Below are positions 35,615 through 45,000 of a DNA stretch of 64,000 bases, in pieces. This DNA comes from Sialis fuliginosa. Lineage: Eukaryota > Arthropoda > Insecta > Megaloptera > Sialidae. The stretch's first letter is position 1; every line of letters begins with the position of its first letter. The translations under genes and the position numbers were made by a program. A model generated the notes under the pieces. It was not told the origin of the DNA, ran no database searches, and worked only from the letters and a program-made list of their open reading frames with translations. The stretch spans positions 3,259,001-3,323,000 of the forward strand of contig OY540817.1 in NCBI GenBank assembly GCA_961205875.1, given 5' to 3'.

Positions 35615-36590
35615 AAAAAACATCTGCCAAGTAAATGCAACGTGCTTCCTCGTGCTTAATTCACCAAATGTAGTCAATTAATTATTGAACAATTTTGTAA
35701 AAACACCGATAAAGTATTCTCATGAAATGCCATTGGTAAACAATTTAATTTTTATATAATTTTATTAAAAAATATTTAGGCTGAGGGGCTATGCCCGATG
35801 GCCAATTAAAAAAAAAAAAAAAAAAAAAAACATTTATCTGAATATTTTTTCGTATATTTTTAAATTTTTAACAATTTCAATCTAAATCTAATTTTTTCTG
35901 TTATTCAACGTCAAAATGATATTTAAAAACGTCAAAATGATATTTAATACATATATGTCAAAGTAAATAGCAATTGAAAAAACATTTGTCTCACAGTGCT
36001 TCCCTGTACTAAATTCACCAAAGGTAATTAATTATAATAATTGAACAATTTTAATAAACAACAATAAAGTATTAAGTAATACCCGCATGATTATTTTTTC
36101 GTATATTTTTAATTTGTTTTGACAATTTCAATCTAATAAAATTTTTCTGCTATGCAAACGTTAAAATGACATTTAATATCACCAAACTAAAATTATACAC
36201 TTTAACCACAATAAAACAATGTCACTCGACACGTGTTTCAACTTCACAAGAAGTCCTCATCAGGAGCACGTCGAAATACGTGTCAAGTGACTTTTTTTTA
36301 TTGTGGTTAAGGTTTTTCCATATGTTAAAGTAAAAAGCGATTTAAAAAAACTAAATACGATTTTTTAAAGCAAATTGAGATAAATCTTTGTAAGGGAATA
36401 TTTTACAACATTGTGTTGTGTTGTATATTATAATACATAGATATTTGAATGCTCTACAAATAGGGTTCTATAAAATTTTTACGTAATATATTGTGTCATT
36501 CTTCAAATATCTTGAAAAAATTTGGATGTCATCCCTCCCCCTTACACGATTTTGATGATTTTGAAATACGACCGTCCTCTAACCAATCAA
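35615..36590 (+). repeat. Dispersed repeat family A, copy 7 (rearranged)
   Basis: Starts at ACATCTGCCAAGTAAATGCA, but the early part is duplicated (second start near 35985) and carries a short inserted sequence containing GCTGAGGGGCTATGCCCGAT with a 22 nt A-run at about 35809-35830. A 109 bp MITE interrupts it at 36202-36310. It ends after CGATTTTGATGATTTTGAAA without the GACGG stretch. Confidence 0.65.
36202..36310. mobile_element. 109 bp MITE with TTAA ends and hammerhead-like core
   Basis: TTAACCACAATAAAAC at the left and TTTTTATTGTGGTTAA at the right are inverted, and TTAA could be the duplicated site. The inner arms GTCACTCGACACGTGTTTC and ACGTGTCAAGTGAC also pair. On the minus strand the sequence CTGATGAG, a six-pair hairpin, then TGAAAC, then a 14-pair outer stem resembles the layout of a hammerhead ribozyme. 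Confidence 0.6.
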
Positions 36591-36596
36591 CCAGAG

Positions 36597-36862
36597 TTAG
36601 GCAAAAATTGTAAGTAGTTAGCAAAAAAAGGTCGTTGCAGTTGTAATTTTTTTAAAATAATTCCTGCGCGGACGAAGTCGCGCGGGTAGGGAAAAGACGG
36701 GCAAAGTGATACCTTTTTAAATAATTACATTATAAAAAAATAACAATTTACGTTTATAATGCTACTATATTTTTTTGAATTTTTTTAGTTTTAAAATGAA
36801 AATTTTAGTTTAAAAAAAAACTACAAAGTGGCCAATTTGCCCGTCTTGGTCGGGTAAAGTCA
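36597..36862. repeat. hAT array scrap and GC-rich repeat head
   Basis: 36597-36650 repeats the GCAAAAATTGTAAGTA and GTCGTTGCAGTTGTAA units of the hAT element at 33058. It is followed by CCTGCGCGGACGAAGTCGCG (about 36656-36676), the inverse of a repeat head of the family E type. GCAAAGTGATACC and GGCCAATTTGCCCGTC lie further on. All fragments. Confidence 0.5.
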
Positions 36863-37240
36863 GGGCTTCGAACCGTTATTTTTTTCGTTTCGGTTTTCGT
36901 TCCGGTTCAAGTAAAAAAATATATTTCGATTCGGTTCCGGTTTTCGTTCCGAAAAAAAATAACGATTTTTCCGGTTTTTTCGGTTTTCGGTTCAGCTCCG
37001 AGTGATTAATTTAAAAAAATTATTATTTGTATTAAATTTTTTTTTCTACCATAATTTAGAACAATTTATAGTAGTCCGAACGACAATTAAAGTGGGATTT
37101 AAGATCATGTTAACGCGCGTATTTTAACATGTACTGAACCGTAAAAACCGATATTTTTATTTTGGTTCTGTTCTGGTTTTCGTTCCGGCAAAAAATAACG
37201 GTTTTTCCGGTTTTTGGTTCAGTTCCGGTTCCGCATCACA
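36863..37240. mobile_element. hAT-like repeat with CGGTTTTCGTTCCGG arms
   Basis: Starts CAGGGCTTCGAACCG, a typical hAT-like tip. Both flanks are runs of TTCGGTTTTCGTTCCGG-type units (36885-36995 and 37155-37230) around an AT-rich core, the same layout as 22336-23013 but with a different unit. The right tip is not clearly defined. Confidence 0.55.
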
Positions 37241-37579
37241 TCCACATTCCATGACTGTTGAGTAGATTTTCTAACCTAACAATAAAAAATGATCACAATG
37301 GCGCAAAAACGCAAAAATGAATTTGAACCAAAACACGTATAACTTTACGTTTTAAAGTCATAGAGGTTGACCGGGTTTCTCTGCTCCCGCGTGGTTGCAG
37401 CTATATTCAGTGGAGAAAACTTAAATGGCTACTTTGCTCGCACTGGCCACTTTATCCGTCTTTCCTCTAAGGGCGTTTTTTCACACACCGGCAAAACCGG
37501 TGCCGGTAATGGCGCCAGTTGCAATATAATCAAATCAAGAGTTTTTTCACGTAGACCGGCACGGCTAATTTGCCGGTGA

Positions 37580-37801
37580 CTACACCTGCACCGTCAAATA
37601 CTGCCGGTATTGAAAGTACCTTACAGTCAATAGAGGATGATCCCAATACAGCCTTTTCTTATATTTACGATTTATATACTTCCTTCTGAGATATAATAAC
37701 TCATGAAGGTAACGCTTGTTAAACATTGCACACATGTTTCTATCACTACAGCTAGAACTCAACTGCACCGGCACTGAGAATGCTGACAACGGCATCGCCA
37801 T
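37580..37801 (-). pseudogene. Harbinger transposase N-terminal fragment, left arm
   Basis: Minus-strand reading includes NKRYLHELLYLRRKYINRKY followed by YWDHPLLTVRY. The YW-HPLL-RY motif is characteristic of PIF/Harbinger nuclease N-termini. It then diverges and stops after about 73 residues. No DDE catalytic part is present. Confidence 0.7.
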
Positions 37802-37814
37802 CGATCAATGGTTC

Positions 37815-38145
37815 TTTTTCCATACACCGGCATTATCAGTACCGATGCAGTTGAGTTCTAGCTGTGGTGATAGAAACATGTCTGCAGTGTTCAACAAGCG
37901 TTACCTTCTTGGATTATTATATCTCAGAAGGAAGTATATAAATCGCAAATATAAAAAGGCAGTATTGGGTACATCCCCTGTTGACTGCAAGGTACTTGAA
38001 AGGAAGTTTCTATACACTATTCGCGAAACTTAGAGCAGATGACATCAAATTTGCCAATTACATTCGCATGAGTACCGATATTTTTGATTTCCTGGTCGAA
38101 AAACAAAAAATCAGCGGCACCGGTACCGGTTTTGCCGGTGTGTGA
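37815..38145 (+). pseudogene. Harbinger transposase N-terminal fragment, right arm, frameshifted
   Basis: The first frame reads NKRYLLGLLYLRRKYINRKY. A one-base frame change near 37955 moves to a second frame with YWVHPLLTARYLKGSFYTLF, then LRADDIKF and YIRMSTDIFDFL, ending at a TGA at 38143-38145. These match the Harbinger transposase N-terminal layout (YWVHPL, then F-L-LR-D-KF-YFRMS-FD-LL). The catalytic domain is absent, so it cannot be functional. Confidence 0.8.
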
Positions 38146-38174
38146 GAAAAACGCCCTAACAACTAGTATGAAAT

Positions 38175-39113
38175 GGGTACGCGTCAACTCGGCGCATCCA
38201 ATTCGGCGATAGTCAACTCGGCGCCGGTCAACTCGGCGATGGCCAAACTCGGCGACGGTCAACTCGGCGATAAAAATTAATATTAGTAAATATATTTTTA
38301 ACTAAAATTTGCCCGCGGGTTCATCAGCGTGTATTATTTATAATTTTTTTTCGATCCGTATTTTAATGCGAGGGATGGGGTATGGATGAAAAAATGTAAT
38401 GATTATTTTTTTATTAAATACTATACATAAAAGTAAACAGTGTCATGTAAATACTTTACATTACTTGATTAGTTGTTTTAATGAGTGACCATTTCTATAT
38501 TTTTAATCGAACTATATAATTTTGAACTAGCCACATATTTTCATCTACAATTTTTGATTTGTGACTTTTTTTATTTAAAATCTACATATTATAATTTGCA
38601 ACAATCATTTTTTTGAAATTAAACTTATATTTCAGATTATACAAAATTATGAAAAAACGATGAATATAGCATATAATTTAATAGTAATTTCAAAAACGTA
38701 TTTAGTTTTAATGAAATTTGGTGACAAATTTTCTCATTGTCATAAAATAACAAAAAAAATGTGCTTTTTTTATTCAAATTGAACAATAAACTATTACAGC
38801 TGCTTAATATTTAATTGTTTACAAAAAGTTGCATTCAGATATAACAAACATTATAAAAATTGCTAACTCGACCAATATATTTGTATTTTTTGGCAGAAAT
38901 ACTGTTCTTATTTTTTCCATTCGTGCTTCATACCACCATTCCTCCCGTTAAAATACGGGCCGATAAAACTATTTTATACATAATACACGCGGGTGAAGCC
39001 GCGGGCAAATTTTAGTTAAAAAATATATTTACTAATAATTATTATTATCGACGAGTTGACCGTCGCCGAGTTTGACCGTCGTCGAGTTGACCATCGCCGA
39101 GTTGACCTGTCCC
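38175..39113. mobile_element. FoldBack-like element with tandem-repeat termini, 939 bp
   Basis: Perfect 9 bp duplication GTATGAAAT (38166-38174, 39114-39122). Both termini are short tandem arrays of a unit near 15 bp, GTCAACTCGGCGATG (six units at 38181-38272, about four inverted at 39050-39106). Next comes an inner inverted pair around AACTAAAATTTGCCCGCGG. Long inverted ends made of tandem units plus a 9 bp duplication is the layout of Drosophila FoldBack elements, which are MULE relatives. A GGG tip with 8-9 bp duplication would also fit Merlin. Confidence 0.85.
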
Positions 39114-39122
39114 GTATGAAAT

Positions 39123-39609
39123 ACATTTAGAAGTAGAGCCGGCCCTGTCGACGGAAAACCATTCCAAAACGAAGAAGAATTATAATAACAAGGTGTATTA
39201 TTTACACTATGTGTTATCAAGAATAACACAGTATTGGTATTTCTAATTACATTTGCGTTTCCCTTCTCTGTTCAGCTATCACTCCGATAAATGGTTCTTC
39301 CTTTTATTTTGATAAAAGGTTTGATAAGAAATTTAAACTAAATTATGTTTGTAATTCGACTAAATGTGAAAATGATAAATTGCGTTGAATGTGTTTTTAA
39401 TGATTTAGCGTAGATGATAAAAAATAAGTAAACAAGCAATGATATTTTATATTTCTGTGACTTATAATATTTGTTTCTTTATTTGTGATTTTCCACGCCG
39501 GTTTTATCATTTGGTGAAATTATTGATTAGATTTCTAAGTACTAGTTGACACGTTTTGCCCTTGTGTTAGAGCAAAATGTTTCCAAATGTTATTTTTATA
39601 TGTATTTTT
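39123..39609. other. AT-rich non-coding stretch
   Basis: Nothing recognised beyond a short inverted scrap near 39131. Confidence 0.4.
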
Positions 39610-39669
39610 TAATTACAAAAATAAATTGCCCTGATCGGCACAAGACTTTTGTTATACATAATTATACTA

Positions 39670-41287
39670 GTGCGAGAGCTGATGACATATTTTTCTGCCC
39701 CATCTGAGCACTAGGCAGACTTACGGAAATCGTTTATTCATGTGTTGTACATCATGGGAAAAATAGTCCCAACCCCCACACCCGGGGATAAAGGGGTTTA
39801 ATTCCTTAGTGAACATGTAAAGAAAAAGTGCATTTTTGCCCCATGTGAGCACTAATAAAATCACCACAGGGAGTTAGTTTATGAAAAGTTAGATAGTGAA
39901 AGTGCAATGGGCAGACGCGTAGGGTGGGGATAAGGGGCAGGCAGACGCACTCAAAGATGCAATATTTTTTTTGAAAATTGCCCCATTTGAGCATTGATGA
40001 ATTTTGGAGGGATGGCAGTTTTTGATCTGTAGATGATCGAAAAAACAAAGGCAGACGCGTAGGATGGAGATAAGGGACGGGCAGACGCGCTCAAACATGT
40101 AATTTTTTTAATGAAAATTGTCTCATTTGAGCATTGATGAATTTTTTGAAGGATGACAGATTTTGATCTGTAGATGACCGAAAAAACACAGGCAGACGCG
40201 TAGTGTGGGGATAAGGGATGGGCAGACGCAATTGAAAGTGTTATCCTATTTTTTTAACTGGGTTGTTTTGTAATTATTTTTTTTGCTTGAAGTTGTCCGC
40301 AATGACTCTCTGGATAACACATTAGTTCTTTGAAAACACATTTGTTTACCCCCAACTAACACGAAAAGGAAAAATTTCATTAATATGAAAATCTAAAAAA
40401 AAATATTAAACGTGTAAAAAAGTAGGCGCTGAAATTTTTTTTTATTATATTTTGATTATATTCTTCTTATTCTGTGTAATAAACAAAAAACAAAAAATAA
40501 ATAAATAAAACAGAATTCTTTGGGATTCGAACTCAGGACCTTGGGACTTTGAGTTTTATAAATTTACAAATTTCAGCAAAACGGTACTTAACATCAAAAA
40601 AACTACAAGAGACATATTTTCTTCTTATTTAGATGATTCTAAAACATATTTGATATCATCGGTGGAATATTTAGTACCGAAGATACAATGTTTTTAAAAA
40701 TTTTACAACCCTTTGCCACTTTCAATTGCGTCTGCCCTCCCCTTATCCCCACACTACGCGTCTGCCTGTGTTTTTTCGGTCATCTACAGATCAAAATCTG
40801 TCATCCTTCAAAAAATTCATCAATGCTCAAATGAGACAATTTTCATTAAAAAAATTACATGTTTGAGCGCGTCTGTCCGTCCCTTATCCCCATCCTACGC
40901 GTCTGCCTTTGTTTTTTCGATCATCTACAGATCAAAAACTGCCATCCCTCCAAAATTCATCAATGCTCAAATGGGGCAATTTTCAAAAAAAATATTGCAT
41001 CTTTGAGTGCGTCTGCCTGCCCCTTATCCCCACCCTACGCGTCTGCCCATTGCACTTTCACTATCTAACTTTTCATAAACTAACTCCCTGTGGTGATTTT
41101 ATTAGTGCTCACATGGGGCAAAAATGCACTTTTTCTTTACATGTTCACTAAGGAATTAAACCCCTTTATCCCCGGGTGTGGGGGTTGGGACTATTTTTCC
41201 CATGATGTACAACACATGAATAAACGATTTCCGTAAGTCTGCCTAGTGCTCAGATGGGGCAGAAAAATATGTCATCAGCTCTCGCAC
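39670..41287. mobile_element. Near-perfect fold-back, 1618 bp
   Basis: Ends GTGCGAGAGCTGATGACAT and ATGTCATCAGCTCTCGCAC are exact inverses, next to TA on both sides (39668-39669, 41288-41289). The arms are about 580 bp each and nearly identical: an 80-residue minus-strand frame at 39806-40048 and a plus-strand frame at 40909-41151 translate identically. Each arm holds three tandem units of 140-141 bp marked by GCAGACGCGTAG (39911, 40051, 40192). The spacer (about 40260-40690) is from another repeat, including a tRNA-like GGGATTCGAACTC block. Confidence 0.9.
40505..40690 (-). repeat. Repeat with tRNA-type B-box word
   Basis: GGGATTCGAACTCAGGAC at about 40519-40536 is, on the minus strand, GAGTTCGAATCCC, which matches a pol III B box. 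It is followed by AAAACGGTACTTAACATC and TTCTAAAACATATTTGATAT blocks shared with the palindrome at 56745-57338. No A box recognised, so a SINE or tRNA origin is not shown. Confidence 0.5.
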
Positions 41288-41289
41288 TA

Positions 41290-42139
41290 TACATTGTATT
41301 CCAAGTTTTTATATCTGCCAAAACATATTATTATAATTTTATCTAGGATGCTTACTTTAATTTCATTAATGTATGTATTTTAATCTTTATTAAAGTTGAA
41401 AACAAAATACTGATGATTAATTTAAAATTTATCAGTTAGTTTCGAGGCGGCATTTCAAAATGCACCAATCACACATCGTTAAAGACCAAACAACATTTCT
41501 AATTGTCCCCATGTTAAATTTCCTATGTCTTAATCAACTTGGAATTCACTGTATGTATATATTATATTTGTAGTTGTTAACCCTTTTCGTTAAGAAAATG
41601 ACCATAAATTACATTAAATTAACAATTAATTTCAGAAATAATCGATTTTTTTGTTGAAAGGTACATAATCTAGATTACAAATTAAAAAACCAATAAAATT
41701 TGCAAACAGCTGTTTGTTATACAGAATAAGTAAATTATAAATAAACAGTATATCTTTAAAAAGGTACATTTAAAAAAAATGAATAGAACATAAATTATAG
41801 AAAATAACGTTCTCTACAACTTTTATTGTAAACATTTTTTTCTGATATGAATCATTTTTTATTTCTTCACACAATTTTTTTTTTTGAAATATGATTACAA
41901 CAAAAATTATAGATATAGGTATATTCTCTATAATTTATATCTTAAACATTTTTTCTAATACGTACCGTTTAAAAAATAAAATAAAAATTCAAAAAAGCGA
42001 TTATTTCCTAAAAAAAATTTTGGGGGAAAATGAACAGAAAATAAATGATAGCTAAGAGTATTTTCTATAACTTTAATTTAAAGCATTTTTTTACTGCGCA
42101 CCGTTTCAAAAATAATTAGAAAAATTCAAAAATTGACAT
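41290..42139. other. AT-rich non-coding stretch
   Basis: 41489-41555 duplicates the end of family A copy 2 (4035-4090). The rest is A/T-rich without structure I can name. Confidence 0.45.
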
Positions 42140-42440
42140 CAGTAAACATCTGTTTCCGGTTTAGTGATAGTTTTCAAAAATAGGAGGTGTACATCTACAG
42201 TATACAAGAACCTTAAGTTTAAAATTTCATGTCTGTAAGTCTCATCGTTTTGGCGTTCACAGACAGACATACAGGCAGACACACGCACACACAGACGTCA
42301 TTGAAATAATGGTCGTACTTAATTCGGGGACCCTCAAAACGTGTAATTTCGTTAAAATCTCGAGTTCGAATTTTTTTTTGTGATCACTATACTTTTTTAT
42401 ACAATAAATTTCATGTCTGTATAAAAAAGTAAAAAATAAT
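42140..42440 (+). repeat. Dispersed repeat family B, copy 3
   Basis: Contains TCTGTTTCCGGTTTAGTGAT, TTTTCAAAAATAGGAGGTGT and the CAGACAGACATACAGGCAGA stretch (about 42260-42297). Confidence 0.65.
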
Positions 42441-43049
42441 GACTATTATTTATTGCAAATATAATTGGGAAAAATGAATAGCCAAATCAAAAGTACCAAA
42501 CCAAACGTGTAATATGTGAAATGTACATGTATTATATAGTACAAAAGCTCATTTTCAATTGATTTTTCGCTAATTAAAGTAGTACTATACTAGAACGACA
42601 ATTGCATTATTACGTGCGTTCCACAAAAACACAATGTTGTGTAGATTTGTGTTTATCCAACTGTATTACGTAATTTTATCCTATTTTAAACTTTTCAATT
42701 ATTCATTCAGACGCCACTGATCTATTGTGGCTAGAGCATACCAAAGAAATTACCTCATACCTCCTGTACCGACCATACATATACATAGTTAAAGTCACGT
42801 GAATTATCAATGCAAGTATGGTATTTTTGAAAACAATTCTAATGTTTCTATCGTTTCAGTTTGTAGAGATTTAAAACAGTCTGATCGCAGCATCATATTT
42901 GCAATATTAATTATGAGGTGTAATAAATAGGTCACAGGGTCACAGGTGTTTCATCATCATAGACATATTAAACACAAATATCTATTATATAATATGAATC
43001 GTTGTGTTGTATTGAATCTTTACATTACTATAATTATGTACACAGCCAT

Positions 43050-43290
43050 CCGAAAGTGTACGTAGTGTGCGATGAAGTGGACATGTCGAGTAAATAACTG
43101 GACGGCTGTATTATTTACGATGCGCAGTGCGATGTACGCAATGGATCGAAGGCAGCTGTTTGCGCATGCCCAGTACTTCAGTATGCGGTGTCACTACCGG
43201 CTCTATAATCAGTCACTACTCGTCGTCAGACAGTTGCGTTAGAGTATATGTGTAGATAGATAATTTCGGTTTTGTTGAACTGTAAATAAT
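43050..43290 (+). promoter_or_regulatory. Candidate promoter region of the KLF6/7-like gene
   Basis: A non-repetitive, GC-richer stretch begins about 43050. NRF-1/Ewg-like words TGCGCAGTGCG (about 43119-43130) and TGCGCATGCC (43161-43170) and an E-box CAGCTG (43154-43159) are present. Arthropod-type initiator words are TCAGT at 43209-43213 and TCAGA at 43226-43230. The start site is not determined; this is motif-based inference supported by position upstream of the coding exon. Confidence 0.4.
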
Positions 43291-43291
43291 A

Positions 43292-43441
43292 ATGACAAAA
43301 GTATATTTTACCTATGTTGATGCAAGAAAGATTCCGTTTCTATCAGATGATTGTAAAATGTATTGCAACGACAGTACATGTTTACGTTTCGGGAAGTGGG
43401 ATAGAATCTGTTTAGTGTGTGCTGCTTGCGTGTGTGTGTGA
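43292..43441 (+). CDS. Upstream ORF, 49 codons, cysteine-rich
   Basis: Starts MTKVYFTYVDARKIP and ends in a Cys-rich tail CLVCAACVCV before TGA. It lies about 300 bp upstream of the coding exon in what is probably the leader of the KLF6/7-like gene. I recognise no family. A strong donor-like GTGAGT sits across its stop (43436-43441), so the tail may be spliced away and a longer product cannot be excluded. It could be a translation-regulating upstream ORF, an alternative first exon or chance. Confidence 0.3.
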   Translation: MTKVYFTYVDARKIPFLSDDCKMYCNDSTCLRFGKWDRICLVCAACVCV

Positions 43442-43747
43442 GTGCTACGAGTGTATTACACATATATGTACTACACCATACATGTGCGATTTGAGCTTTA
43501 CTTAACTTGTGATAACGTACATTTCCTTTACTAGGTAGCGTGTGTTTAAATGCAGTTTTAGTTCGTCGTACATGAATTATACCATCATGTTTGTGACATT
43601 ATATACGATTTTCACATTATGTTCATCAAACTAGCCTAAATACTAAGTGCGAGTAGCCCATGTTTTCATTTCGTCCGTTTCTCGTTTTTGTTTTATTTGT
43701 TGGTGATATTTTTGTGATTATTATGAATTAATATTTATGACTGTAAG

Positions 43748-43849
43748 ATGGATATATTACCGAGTGGGAATATATTTAGAGAGTTGCAAGATATCTACGA
43801 TACTGGCTTCTTCTCTGCACAGACATCGCTGGAGGACCATTGGCAACAG
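43748..43849 (+). CDS. luna: Kruppel-like factor 6/7-type protein, first coding exon (luna-like)
   Basis: The exon encodes 34 residues starting MDILPSGNIFRELQ and ending TSLEDHWQQ. KLF6 and KLF7 begin with the same pattern (MD-L-IF-ELQ-TG-FSA-SLE-WQQ), an acidic activation segment that precedes, in later exons, three C2H2 zinc fingers binding GC/CACCC boxes in the nucleus. Human KLF6 exon 1 also has 34 codons and ends in the same place after WQQ (from memory), which supports the exon end and phase 0. The start has A at -3 and G at +4, and an in-frame TGA lies at 43724-43726. Without splicing the frame runs to a TAG at 43919-43921 (57 residues). The zinc fingers and all other exons lie beyond the window. 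In flies this gene is luna, required in embryonic development. Confidence 0.88.
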
Positions 43850-43855
43850 GCAAGT
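43850..43855 (+). other. Splice donor, apparently GC type
   Basis: The exon end reads CAG followed by GCAAGT, which is the consensus for GC-AG introns (strong U1 pairing around the C). A GT alternative 4 nt downstream (CAA followed by GTAAAA, GT at 43854-43855) would shift the phase relative to KLF6/7. Homology of the exon end favours GC. Confidence 0.65.
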
Positions 43856-44610
43856 AAAATCGAAGTAAAATTCTCTTGCATATTTTCAGTTCTCCGAGCC
43901 AATACGGACACGAGCAGCTAGAAGAAAACTAAAACAAAACGACGTATATGAAATTATAGATCGTTCTCTCTAAAGTCTGACGTGAAGCTATCCACGGAGC
44001 GAGACCAAAGGGTTAAAACATTCCTGAAATCCTAGCATGTTTCCTTCAAGCCACTATATTTAATTATTAAAAGCATTCCTGAAATTCTCGCCTGTCTTTT
44101 AGATCTGAATATGTAATTTTATGTGTTTTAAAAACGTTTTTTATATTCCTCAAGAATAATTCGTTTATGTAATGTTTTTATGCATGCAAATGTGAATGCA
44201 AATGTAATAAATTGTATAGGTATATATTCATTCAAAATACACATTTATAGCATATGAGTCACTATATACTGTCATCATAATCATCTTGTTATGCATTACC
44301 TATGTGCAATGAGACCTTGAGTAGTTGTAGCACAGAAGAAATATACGAGAAAATAATTATATGTTATTATGAATTTATATGTATGTTATGCATGCATAAT
44401 TGATAGATGTTTTATCAATAAATTGATATCGCACTGTAATCACGACTGTGAGAAAATCCTAATTGTTTTATCGGATTTATTTAAAAATTAGTTGAATTGA
44501 ATAGAAAAATCATTAGATTCACAACAATTATCAATTCAAAATAAAAATGAAGGAAGCACAGAATATCGATAATTTGCGCGTCTCTTTCTAGCCATTCTTA
44601 TATAAACATT

Positions 44611-45000
44611 TTTAGGGTTCCGTAGAAAACTGGGAACCTTTATAGATTTGCTCTATCTGTCCGTCCGTCTACATGTATAAATTTTATACCGATTAAGAAA
44701 AAATTTAGTATACGTATGTAGATTGAGAACCCAAAAACAGGAATGGTGAGATTTTTGAAAAAACAATTTTTTTGGACCCCCTTCCTATAGATTGAAAAGA
44801 ATATTCATTTTTTTCACTTATTCCATCTTTAGATAGGTCTCCTTAAATGCAACAAAAATGTTTTAGGACCTTTTGATTTTAACCTTTCAGTATTTTTTTG
44901 ACGTTATCAGAGCATCCCCTCCCTAATTTCTAAACTATCGATTCAAAAAATCTGAAAAAATTGCAGAATGTAGGTTTTAATTAGTACTTTCAAAGATAAT
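44611..45000 (+). repeat. Dispersed repeat family D, copy 1
   Basis: Begins TTTAGGGTTCCGTAG, then GGGAACCTTTATAG and CTGTCCGTCCGTC. This head is a widely scattered insect repeat, best known in Lepidoptera. The distal part (AATTTCTAAACTATCGATTC) pairs with copy 2 at 51166-51476. Confidence 0.7.

Larger units (their letters stand above)
37471..38156. mobile_element. PIF/Harbinger-derived fold-back, 686 bp
   Basis: Ends GGGCGTTTTTTCACACACCG and CGGTGTGTGAGAAAAACGCCC are inverted. The 3 bp duplication TAA (37468-37470, 38157-38159) is the Harbinger target pattern. Further in, ACCGGTGCCGG/CCGGTACCGG extends the pairing. The two arms carry inverted copies of the same transposase N-terminal piece, so the element is built from a duplicated 5' end. 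Confidence 0.88.

Noticed and set aside
36863-37240. Possible telomere-like or regulatory repeat
   Set aside because: The units are TTCGG-based, not TTAGG, and the layout is that of a hAT MITE.
40519-40536. A tRNA gene
   Set aside because: Only the B-box word is present; no cloverleaf, A box or acceptor stem could be folded.
39806-41151. Pairs of 69-97 codon frames with Cys/Pro-rich products, identical on opposite strands
   Set aside because: They are mirror readings of the inverted arms of the 39670-41287 element, span its 140 bp tandem units, and match no family.
43436-43747. A 5' UTR intron from GTGAGT (43436) to an AG before the ATG
   Set aside because: The donor is good, but the only nearby acceptor (TGTAAG before ATG) has no proper pyrimidine tract next to it, so the intron is not supported.
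43854-43889. Micro-intron from GTAAAA to TTTTCAG just after the luna exon
   Set aside because: At about 36-40 nt it is too short for typical insect splicing, and the following sequence does not continue KLF6/7.
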